Assembly: GCF_904849725.1 (NCBI RefSeq)
Contig: NC_058520.1
Coordinates: 537,344,083 to 537,408,082, forward strand
Reading direction: 5' to 3'
DNA: 64,000 bases
From: Hordeum vulgare subsp. vulgare
Taxonomy: Eukaryota > Streptophyta > Magnoliopsida > Poales > Poaceae
Shown: piece by piece, positions 35,728-45,005 of the stretch
Layout: each line of letters starts with the position of its first letter
Numbering within the stretch: position 1 is the stretch's first letter
The notes under the pieces: generated by a model
Told to the model about the DNA's origin: nothing
What the model saw: the letters and a program-made list of their open reading frames with translations, nothing else
The model's database searches: none
Translations under genes and position numbers: made by a program

Positions 35728-37549
35728 TGTTGGAATTATGCCCTAGAGGCAATAATAAATATAGTTATTATTATAATTCTTGTATCAAGATAATCGTTTA
35801 TTATCCATGCTATAATTGTATTGAATCAAGACTCATTTACATGTGTGGATACATAGACAAAACACTGTCCCTAGCAAGGCTCTAGTTGGCTAGCCAGTGG
35901 ATCAACGATAGTCAGTGTCTTCTGATTATGAACAAGGTGTTGTTGCTTGATAACTGGATCACGTCATTAGGAGAATCACGTGATGGACTAGACCCAAACT
36001 AATAGACGTAGCATGTTGATCGTGTCATTTTATTGCTACTGTTTTCTGCGTGTCAAGTATTTATTCCTATGACCATGAGATCATATAACTTACTAACACC
36101 GGAGGAATACTTTGTGTGTATCAAACGTCGCAACGTAACTGGGTGACTATAAAGATGCTCTACAGGTATCTCCGATGGTGTTCGTTAAGTTAGTATGGAT
36201 CGAGACTGGGATTTGTCACTCCGTGTAACGGAGAGGTATCTCGGGGCCCACTCGGTAATACAACATCACACATAAGCCTTGCAAGCAATGTGACTTAATG
36301 TAAGTTGCGGGATCTTGTATTACGGAACGAGTAAAGAGACTTGCCGGTAAACGAGATTGAAATAGGTATACGGATACTAACGATCGAATCTTGGGCAAGT
36401 AACATACCGAAGGACAAAGGGAATGACATACGGGATTATATGAATCCTTGACACTGAGGTTTAAGATCTTCGTAGAATATGTAGGATCCAATATGAGCAT
36501 CCAGGTCCCGCTATTGTATATTGACCGAGGAGTCTCTCGGGTCATGTCTACATAGTTCTCGAACCCGTAGGGTCTGCACACTTAAGGTTCGACGTTATTT
36601 TATGCGTATTTGAGTTATATATGGTTGGTTACCGAATGTTGTTCGGAGTCCTGAATGAGATCACGGACGTCACGAGGGTTTCCGGAATGGTCCGGAAACG
36701 AAGATTGATATATAGGATGACCTCATTTGATTACCGGAAGGTTTTCGGAATTACCAGGAATGTACCGGGAATGACGAATGGGTTCCGGGAGTTCACCGGG
36801 GGGGGGGGGGCAACCCACCCCGGGGAAGCCCATAGGCCTTGGGGGTGGCGCACCAGCCCTTAGTGGGCTGGTGGGACAGCCCAAGAAGGCTATATGCGCA
36901 TTGGGATGAAAATCAAAGAGGAAAGGAAAAAAAAAGAAGGAGGTGGGAAAGGGAAGAAGGACTCCACCTTCCAAACCAAGTAGAATTCGGTTTGGGAGGG
37001 GGAGGCCTTCCCCCTTGGCTCAGCCGACCCCCTTGGGAGTCCTTGGACCCCAAGGCAGGTCTCCCCCTCCTCCTCCTATATATAGTGGGGTTTTAGGGCT
37101 GATTTGACACAACTTTGCCACGGCAGCCCGACCACATATCTCCACGGTTTCACCTCTAGATCGCGTTTCTGCGGAGCTCGGGCGGAGCCCTGCTGAGACA
37201 AGATCATCACCAACCTCCGGAGCGCCTTCACGCTGCCGGAGAACTCTTCTACCTCTCCGTCTCTCTTGCTGGATCAAGAAGGCCGAGATCATCGTCGAGT
37301 TGTACGTGTGCTGAACGCGGAGGTGCCGTCCGTTCGGCACTAGATCGTGGGACTGTTCGCGGGATAGTTCGCGGGGCGGATCGAGGGACGTGAAGACGTT
37401 CCACTACATCAACCGCGTTCACTAACGCTTCTGCTGTACGATCTACAAGGGTACGTAGATCACTCATCCCCTCTGGTAGATGTACATCACCATGATAGGT
37501 CTTCGTGCGCGTAGGAAATTTTTTGTTTCCCATGCGACGTTCCTCAACA
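35728..37549 (+). repeat. 3' LTR of BARE-1/Angela-like element
   Basis: 1822 bp. TATA box CTATATATAG at 37076-37085. Followed by TSD GCAAG. Confidence 0.96.
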
Positions 37550-37554
37550 GCAAG

Positions 37555-38319
37555 CCCATGGAAAACTACATAACCCACAACCAAAATCCAAACAAATAGA
37601 TCATGGGTTAGATCACAAAGAGTCATCAATGCTTACCATATCATGGGATCATGTGATCCCACTCGGTACATCTTCTACGCTTTGTGTGTATATCAACTTG
37701 AATCCATCGTTTGCACTTTGGCATGATCAATCATGCATCTTATCTTCTCTCTTCATTAAGATGATGTCTTGAAAGTCAATATGAATGTTCACACAAACTT
37801 CTTCAAGACATGCTTGCAATATGCTCAGCTCTCACATGAACAATACTTTAATAACTCCTTAAATGATATCTTGGTCAACACATAATCTCCTTTTTTAACC
37901 TTGAAACCAACATATGGTCTTCAAGACATGCCTATGGAGAAACTCTTAAAGTATAACTTAAAGGAACCATTAGTACATAGAGATTGTCGTTAATTATCAA
38001 AACCAAACATGGGGGAACCATGCCCGTTCCCCTCGCCTTATAAAGGGAGCGAGAGCTGTGGTTTACAAGCTTCGTAACCGAGCTCGTGCCAAGGGTTCCT
38101 TGGCTTGTACTCCAAGAAGCCCCTCTTGCCTGAAGCACCTATTATGCGCCTTCACTGTCGAGTTCTTCATCTCGTGCCCGCTAGCCAACAAAGTGGGCCT
38201 CATCTATTAAGCCATTTTAGCTTTGGTGTAACAGTTTTGTCGATCGATCACTAATTTCAAATGATCGAGACTCGCTAGACATTTTGATTAGATGATTTTT
38301 GACCGCTTACAATTGATAG
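37555..38319. repeat. Unclassified old repeat, right piece
   Basis: Continues 27358-28607. No coding region recognised. A TATAAAGG-like site sits near 38039 within a sequence reading like an LTR end, but I could not define borders. Confidence 0.35.
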
Positions 38320-38379
38320 GTGGAACTATTGTCCGCTCACCACTCGGATCCTTCACCAATGATCGTTGACCGTTGGCTC

Positions 38380-38880
38380 GTGAAAATAGTTCACGAATTC
38401 GAGAAAATCACAAAATTGAAAGAGAAAGAAATCATGAGTTTGAAAAAGTTCATCAAACTGAAAAAACAATTCATGAAATTGAAAACATTCCATCAATTTT
38501 GAGTTTAAAAATTATGAATTCAAAAAAAGTTAAAAAAGTTCATTTTTTAAAAGCTGACAAATTTGAAAAATGTTCATCAATTTTGGGGAAATCTTCACGA
38601 ATTCAGAAAAAACATCAATCATGAAAAAAGTTCACCATATTTTTAAGGAAGTTCACAGATTTGAGAAAAGTTCATCAACTTGATAAAAAAAGTTCATGGA
38701 TTTTGAAAATAACTTACAATATTGGCAAAAGTTCATCGACTTTAAGAAAAAAACTTAATGAAAAAGACTAAAAAGTTCATGAATTTGAAAAAAGTTCACG
38801 ATTTGAATAAAGTTTAGGATTTGAAAGATTTCATGCAATTTTTAAAAAGAAAAAGAAAGAATAAAAAGTAACAAGAAAAA
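38380..38880. repeat. A-rich degenerate tandem repeat (AAAAGTTCATnnATTTGAAAA)
   Basis: More than a dozen variants of AAAAGTTCAT(C/G) followed by AATTTGAAAA, spaced about 20-45 bp. Similar tracts are common near termini of large Triticeae DNA transposons, but no TIR was found here. Lys/Phe/His-rich ORFs inside are artefacts. Confidence 0.7.
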
Positions 38881-38983
38881 CAAAGCAACAAACATAAAAT
38901 AAAAACCTGATTGAAAAACCAATGAAAAAGGCCAAATAAAAAAAGTCCACGAGGCACAGACATAAAAGGAAACATAACTATTA

Positions 38984-39141
38984 CTCCCTCCGTACCTAAA
39001 TATAAGTCTTTTAAGATATTTCACTAGATGTCTACATACGGAGTAAAATGAGTGAATCTATACCCTAAAATATGTCTATATACATCCGTATGTAGTTCAT
39101 TAATGAAATTCTTAGAAAAACATATTTAGGAACGGAGGGAG
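38984..39141. mobile_element. Stowaway-type MITE, 158 bp
   Basis: CTCCCTCCGTACCTAAATA...TATTTAGGAACGGAGGGAG, TA at 38982-38983 and 39142-39143. Confidence 0.93.
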
Positions 39142-39143
39142 TA

Positions 39144-39440
39144 GTAAGTATAGCAGGTTAGGCAACCGAGTTGGTTACTGCATTCCAATCTCGCACACAC
39201 AACATTTTTTAAAGGTTAAAAGAAATGGGCCGAGCCCAAGGTGACGTCTTTTTAGTGGTCTTTAACTGTCGATGAAGGCGTCGCGTAAGACATGCTCCTC
39301 TTGCACTGCGTTGGCCCATGGACTACTTCCTGGAACCTAGCCGATGTGTCATCCCTGGTGTATTACACCATCATCATTCCTCGGAGATCGTGTCAAAAGG
39401 CCTGTCTCATTCATTGGACAACGTATTTATAACCCTATCA
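39144..39440. other. Intergenic, nothing recognised
   Basis: Non-repetitive in this window. No ORF or RNA gene seen. Confidence 0.4.
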
Positions 39441-39486
39441 TAATATTTTTAATAGAAAATACAAAATTTTTCTATTAAAAATATTA
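39441..39486. repeat. Perfect 19-bp hairpin
   Basis: TAATATTTTTAATAGAAAA (39441-39459) and its exact complement (39468-39486) around loop TACAAAAT. It abuts the MITE starting at 39487. Confidence 0.9.
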
Positions 39487-39585
39487 CGTTCGTCCTAAAT
39501 TAGTTGTCTGTATCTAGACAAATTTTAAACAACAAATGCAGATATATCTAACAAATCTTAGACAACTAATTTGAGACGGAAGGAG
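39487..39585. mobile_element. Stowaway-like MITE, about 99 bp, left end eroded
   Basis: Inner inverted repeats AAATTAGTTGTCT...AGACAACTAATTT. The right end GACGGAAGGAG is followed by TA; the left end CGTTCGTCCT is degenerate. Confidence 0.75.
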
Positions 39586-39787
39586 TATATACCAACCATA
39601 AATCTAACAATGAAAATATGTATATAGAGAGGAAATTTATAACTTGAGATATTGGAATCTACAGAAAATAGAAAATAATAAATAAATTATTTGACAGTAT
39701 ATGCCAACCATAAATGGTTACCAACCACCACCTACCATTCGACACAATATAATAAATTATTTCTAGATTCTCTAGTATTGGTGAGTC

Positions 39788-39796
39788 TATATATAT
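39788..39796 (+). promoter_or_regulatory. TATA box of the neprosin-domain gene
   Basis: TATATATAT about 98 bp before the ATG at 39886, which leaves room for a short 5' leader. No other core element is evident. Confidence 0.5.
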
Positions 39797-39885
39797 GCAC
39801 GTTTCTAAAAACCAAATCATGCAAAACCTTCGCTTTAGAAATTTCCTCACAATACTTTTTCGTTGAGCGCAACACCTGTTGCAAA

Positions 39886-42800
39886 ATGCAACAGGCTATG
39901 CGCCTTCCACCATTTATGCTATTCCTGATTGTTTGTTTATCCCGAGTCATTGCAATATCATCGTCGTTGCCTAACGCATACGATGAGAATACAAATCAAA
40001 TGAGGCAACAATCATCCTGGAATAGTAGCTGGCTACCCAGAAAAGCTGCAACTAACAGTGGAGTCGACCATGTAAGTAAAAGGTTGTCTATTTTATTGCT
40101 AGATTTGATGCATCACATATGGCCCAATTACTCATCACACAAGGGAAACACTTCCACAGACCTTGCATTGACTTAATCAAATCCCATATTTTATTTTGAT
40201 TTACAAACAAATGAGAAGATGGTCTTTGCGTCATTTCTCTGTTTTCATCGTATAGGTGAGATTTATTTTTTGCATTCTCTTTCTTTTCTCGCGAAAGGCA
40301 TTCTCTCTCATTTGCTACTCTTCCTGCTTTCCGTACAAGGGTGTTTGCTCTTTAATTAATTGTACTCCCTCTGTTTCTAAATACAATATTTTTAAAGATT
40401 TCATGAAAAGACTATATATGAAATAAAATAAATGAATTTATATTTTAAATTATATTTATATATATCGATATGTACTTTCTCCGTTCCTAAATATAAGTCT
40501 TTTTAGATATTTTACTAAAGGGCTATATACGGAGCAAAATTGATGAATCTATACTCTAAAGTATGTCTATATACATCCGTATGTAGTCCTTTAGTGAAAC
40601 CTCTTAAAAGACTTATATTTAGGAACGGAAGGAGTAGTTCATAGTGGTATCTTAAAAAAACTTATATTTAAAAACGAAGGAAATAAATACTAGAACTATC
40701 TGTATTCTGCTCCGCCCCAAGAGAACTGGGTTGACCGGATCTTTTTGTTGGTCCCGGCGGCCCGATTCCAGAACACATGTATGCATGCGCTAGTTTTACA
40801 CACAACCAACGTCTGATCCATTCCTTATCTAATCATATTTGAAAAAAGGTTAATAACGCCGCTGCAATCAGCACAAAGCAGAAACTGATTCTCAAATTTC
40901 ACGGGATTCGCAGGGTACATCTAAAATGAGAAGCACTTCATGTAGTCAGTAAGACGCAACACAAAATTCCAAACGGGGAAATAAGAGATGGCTGCCCCTA
41001 ATTGTACTTGCCGGCGGAGAAGGAATTTTTGGCCGGTGTCCAGCATGGCCGGTAGTTCATGGTTAGTTTGTTCGAGCCCAGGCGATAACAACGCTAATTA
41101 TGGAATATTTAATCTCCTTTCTTAGTCAAGTGGGTTTGAGATCCGTGAATCATTCAAAGGGGGTGACAAAGCAAAGCCATTGTATGAAATGAAAAAAAAA
41201 ATTCTCAAAAAATTTGACAAAATAAATTAACTAAAATGCTAAAAACCTGACATCAGTTTTCAGCACTCTCGCAAACGTGCTCGCTGCCATCGAATCTGTT
41301 GCACTAATCTTGAAGTAGGCGCGGGGGGACACATCATCAGAGAGATCGTTCGATGATTTTTATTTCCTCCTCGTGTTATCCTTAGAGGGAGACTGCGACT
41401 TCCTCTGTTCCTAGGCGGTGCCGCGGTGACCTTCCCGATTCCGACGATTCACCATGGGATGGGGAGGCGACGGTGTAGGAGCTGCGGCGGGGGAGGTATC
41501 TGGTGCGGGAACGGGGAATGCACTGCGGCGGGGGTGAGGGGTTGGGGTGGGGAAGCTGCGACTGGTTATCAACCCTGGCTCCGTGGACGAAGTAATGCAA
41601 CGTGGTGCGACTGGTTATCAACCCTGGCTCCACGACGGCACCATCGGGCGCTACCGTCTATTGCGTGATGCCACCGCCTAGGTGCTCATGATCACCGCGC
41701 CGGCCGCCGCCAACGTGGTCGCGCTGGTCATCCACCGCCACCTATTCGACACTCCATGATCGTCTATCCACGCAGTACAGATGCCAACATGTGTTCGGGT
41801 CATGCCTATTTAGATGCAGATGATTTGTTCATTTCTGTAATTTGCAGATTGTTGGCAAACTTTGTACTATTCCCATATTCATTAGATGGCAAATTCATAT
41901 ATGCTCAAATTTTCAAATGCAAGACCATTTTTGTGGTTTCCAAACATTGCAAGTTGTATAATCACCATAACAAATTAAAAAATAATTGTATGAATTTCAA
42001 ATTCTGACATATCAAATGTATATACTAGTCATCTAGCAAATTTACATATTTTCTGACCCATTGCCATTATTATTTTTGTATTTTTGGAACAATTAAATTT
42101 TAATTTAAAACATGGAAATTTTATTTTTTGAGCAACATAGTTTTTTTTGTTTGACCATGGAAATTTTTATCCATTCATTTGTTTGGAACATGATAATTTT
42201 TGTTCGAACTTGCCATGTGAAATTTCTATTTATATACATTCGTTTAACAAACCATGGCAAAATCCTGTTTTAAACAAGAGAAAAAATATTTTTTGAAAAT
42301 CCTATGGCAAAATTGTTTTCATAAGACTATTTTCATAATATCCTTTTTTGCCATCATCTTTTGGTGAAATGATGGCGAGTTCACATTTGAACTTAAATCT
42401 TAAGCTTTTTTTTTTCCGATGTGGCGAATTTTTATTTTCTAATGCATGGGATTTTTTTTGTAAAGTTTGATGTGTGGTATTTTTTAGGTATGGCAACTTT
42501 ATGTTCAAATACACATCCAACCAGATGGCTTTTCCCCATTTTTTCTTACTGTTTTTTTGGGGTTTTGCTTATTTATTTAATTATGTACAATCAATGATGC
42601 TTTTGGGAAGAAGGTCCGTCAAGAAATATCTGTTGGGCCGTATTTGTTCGCGCTTGGGAGTTCCTCCCAGCGAATGTTTTTGTTCACTGGAGGATCCGTC
42701 CCAGATCGAACGATTCGTTCGTTGGGGGTTTGCTCCCAGATCGAACGTCAATTTAGTATAGAGCTCGTAAATTGAATTAGATATCAACTAAATTAATGCT

Positions 42801-44153
42801 TCCGATTTGATTTAGAAAGCTTCCGATTTACCAATGTATTATAAGTATTGTAGTGTGAAGTGTATTATTAACTCGTATCTTGCCTTCCTACAGTATGCTC
42901 TAATCGAGTACTTCACGGACTCTGTTCTTTTCGGTGGCATGTCAACATTGGATGTCTATGGTATAAAAACTGTCAATAACCAAATAAGCTCATCACACAT
43001 GTGTGTGGTCGGTCGAGGGAAGGATTTCAGTAGTCACAATGCTGCAGTAGCTGGATGGACGGTAAGTAAGTTCCTCGATGATTACTCCAACATAACCTAT
43101 TTGGAATGCATGGATTTTCTTTTCACTAACGATTGCACATTCTTTTTCTTTTCAGTTCAACGTATTCTATTTATGCAAAAACTTTATAGCTACTTCCCCT
43201 TATCGAAATATAACAAGTTTTTGCAGTTCAATATTTGATCGAGGAAGTACCTTTTTAGCAACTGTTTTTTTACTCTTATGCAGGTTAGCCCATCCGAATA
43301 TGGTGACAGCAAAACACACTTCTTTACACTATGGACGGTACATGGTTTAACTTTTTGTATTCCTTAGTTTTTTCTTGTGTTTAAAATTTTGGAAATTTGG
43401 GGTTAAAATTTCTTAGCAATACACATACAATTTTATGATCTTTTGTTGCATGACAGGCTGATGGGTATAAGTCGACTGGATGCTATGACTTGAAATGCGA
43501 TGGTTTTGTGCCAGTACAAAATGCCCCTATCACTCCAGGAGACACTCTAGACCCCCAAAACGGAAAACTTAAGATCACCATCAAGATATTCAAGGTAAGT
43601 AGTTAAAAACCCGATGAAAGCACTAAATATCATTTATTACCGGAATAGTTTTTAATCTAAGGGGTATGTGTGGTCCAAAAAAAGTATGCATAGATGATGA
43701 CATCACTAATTGACTCTCTGATTTTACATAGTCATTTGTATTGCTAGTTACTGGAATAAGTTTTAGTTACCGTTGTTTATCTTGCAGAAGAAAAATGATG
43801 GTGACTGGTGGTTGTACTTTGGTTATGATAATCAAAGCCTTAGAGCTGTTGGATTCTGGCCACAAAGTATCTTTAATAATTTGGCAGACCATGCAAATTC
43901 TGTACAGTGGGGTGGTTACACCTTCTCTGATTCCGGGAGTGCTAGTCCTGCAATGGGCAGTGGCCACTGGCCTGGGATACATTCTGCAACTGTTCGAGAC
44001 GTCAGATTTGTGGATGACACTGGTAGGGGCTACAAAATTGATCCATGGCCCGGGGGCCTTATTCCTTCTATCTCCCACAAAAAGTGCTATGGAGCCATTC
44101 TATCTGTAGGTGAAATGTTTTATTATGGCGGACCTGGTGGTTGTACTATGTAG
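39886..44153 (+). CDS. Neprosin-domain (DUF239) secreted protein, five exons, 303 residues
   Basis: Exons 39886-40071, 42894-43061, 43284-43337, 43457-43594 and 43788-44153. All are phase 0, with GT donors and AG acceptors, and give an uninterrupted 303-residue frame ending TAG. The N-terminus MQQAMRLPPFMLFLIVCLSRVIA is a signal peptide, implying secretion to the apoplast or vacuole. The neprosin domain follows: FGGMSTLDVYG, AAVAGWT, VSPSEYGDSKTHFFTLWT, DGYKSTGCYDLKCDGFV, DWWLYFGYDN, VGFWPQSIF, WGGYTFSDSG, PAMGSGHWP and the C-terminal YYGGPGGC. Neprosin is a glutamate-type prolyl endopeptidase; by position this protein has Val and Tyr where the two catalytic Glu are expected. The N-terminal activation peptide is short or missing, and intron 1 is long with MITEs. 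Expression not shown. Confidence 0.88.
40365..40683. mobile_element. Outer Stowaway-like MITE in intron 1, split by another MITE
   Basis: Left end CTCCCTCTGTTTCTAAATA at 40365 after TA. The right end AAAAACGAAGGAAA finishes near 40683 before TA. Its two halves flank the MITE at 40475-40634. Confidence 0.75.
40475..40634. mobile_element. Inner Stowaway-type MITE, 160 bp
   Basis: CTTTCTCCGTTCCTAAATATAAG...CTTATATTTAGGAACGGAAGGAG with TA on both sides (40473-40474, 40635-40636). Very similar to the MITE at 38984-39141. Confidence 0.9.
40684..41379. other. Intron 1, no feature recognised
   Basis: Part of intron 1 of the neprosin-domain gene. No ORF or TE border found. Confidence 0.4.
41400..41760 (+). 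other. GC-rich, coding-like island inside intron 1
   Basis: Sharp GC rise against AT-rich flanks. A direct repeat TGCGACTGGTTATCAACCCT occurs at 41557 and 41607. One frame from about 41627 reads WLHDGTIGRYRLLRDATA, stop, VLMITAPAAANVVALVIHRH. It resembles a fragment of a host coding exon, possibly carried in by a transposon; not identified. Confidence 0.35.
42040..42780. repeat. AT-rich degenerate repeat and CCCAGnnCGAACG repeats in intron 1
   Basis: 42040-42520 has recurring CATGGAAATTTTT/CCATGGCAAAAT motifs. 42640-42760 has TCCCAGCGAATG, TCCCAGATCGAACG (twice) and inverted GGGAG...CTCCC. This style is seen at ends of large Triticeae DNA transposons. No TIR or TSD defined. Confidence 0.4.
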
Positions 44154-44190
44154 TAAGGCTTTATAGTTTGAGATGAGATCCAAATTATAT

Positions 44191-44196
44191 AATAAA
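44191..44196 (+). terminator. Polyadenylation signal of the neprosin-domain gene
   Basis: AATAAA 38 bp after the stop codon, a normal plant 3' end arrangement. Confidence 0.55.
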
Positions 44197-44260
44197 GATT
44201 CAATGTGTTTACTAGTTATTTGGCCAAGGAAATTGTTTTTTTTATGGAAGTCATAGGTTT

Positions 44261-44725
44261 TTATTCTAACATAACAGAGTTACAATCCTCAACAACGAGA
44301 TCACTGGCACAAGGAGGAGAGTGGCCCAGCCAACAAGCTGTACTATCCCCACATCGCCCATAATTCGCTAAACAGTCTGCAACTCTATTTTGATCGCGGG
44401 AAACTTTTACAGGAATAAAAACCCTATCACTTAAAAGAAACTTGATCTCTTGGATCATATGGCCATAGGCTGATTTATCCAACGAAGCATCAGTTAGTGC
44501 GTTGATAGCAACAACACAATCCGATTGAACCATAATTGTAGCATCTGAATGTTCAGTGGTGAGCTTAATACCCTCCAGAACAGCATGTAATTCCGCTTCA
44601 AGCGCATCATTGCAATGGAACAGCTTCCGGTACGCAGCAAATATCACCTCACCCGTTGTTATGGCTCTCCTTGTATGACATATATGTAAGCAAAGTGGAT
44701 GTACAAACCCAACACCTGGGTTCAA
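44261..44725 (-). pseudogene. LINE-type RNase H domain fragment, antisense to the gene
   Basis: 154-codon open frame whose middle matches the plant RVT_3 RNase H fold: AELHAVLEGIKL (Glu), MVQSDCVVAINAL (Asp) and VSRDQNRVADCLANYG. The strand bearing the first Asp is missing. After the stop the minus strand runs into A8 (plus-strand T run at 44236-44243), which suggests the 3' end of a 5'-truncated LINE insert. A small plant RNase H-like gene fragment is an alternative. Confidence 0.7.
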
Positions 44726-44740
44726 ATCCCCACGAAGGCG

Positions 44741-45005
44741 AATTCATGTTCCTATTTATTTTGTAGGACTAGACTATCCTCACGCTTATGTATTTATCCT
44801 TGAGACACTTGGTGCATAACCAAGATTAAAAATCCTAGTACTCATGCTTAAAAGGTCGTGTGCATCCCTAGTTGATGCAGAAGCCGAAGAAGTAATTTTT
44901 TCTTCCCATTTTGAGGTCTAACAGCCTTCGTGCATAAATCTAAATCCCATTCCTTCAAGAAGAAACAAAAACCACCTAAGAAGGCGAGGATCTTCACACA
45001 AAGCC
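44741..45005. other. Between LINE fragments
   Basis: No supported gene. Possibly the 5' part or ORF1 end of the plus-strand LINE. Confidence 0.3.

Larger units (their letters stand above)
28608..37549 (+). mobile_element. Complete BARE-1/Angela/WIS-like Copia element, 8.94 kb
   Basis: LTRs 28608-30437 and 35728-37549 start TGTTGGAATTATGCCC and end CTCAACA. TSD is GCAAG at 28603-28607 and 37550-37554. It has a PBS, gag, pol in the Copia order protease-integrase-RT-RNase H, and a PPT. About 12 substitutions occur in the first 510 bp of the LTRs plus a small indel near 29345/36462. Five lesions in the coding frame make it non-autonomous, though LTRs and packaging regions look complete. Confidence 0.97.

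Noticed and set aside
38320..38624. Lys/Phe-rich open frames
   Set aside because: Produced by the A-rich degenerate repeat; no codon bias or homology.
44716..44732. GGTTCAAATCC looks like a tRNA/SINE B box
   Set aside because: No matching A box or cloverleaf could be folded around it; an isolated 11-base match is expected by chance.
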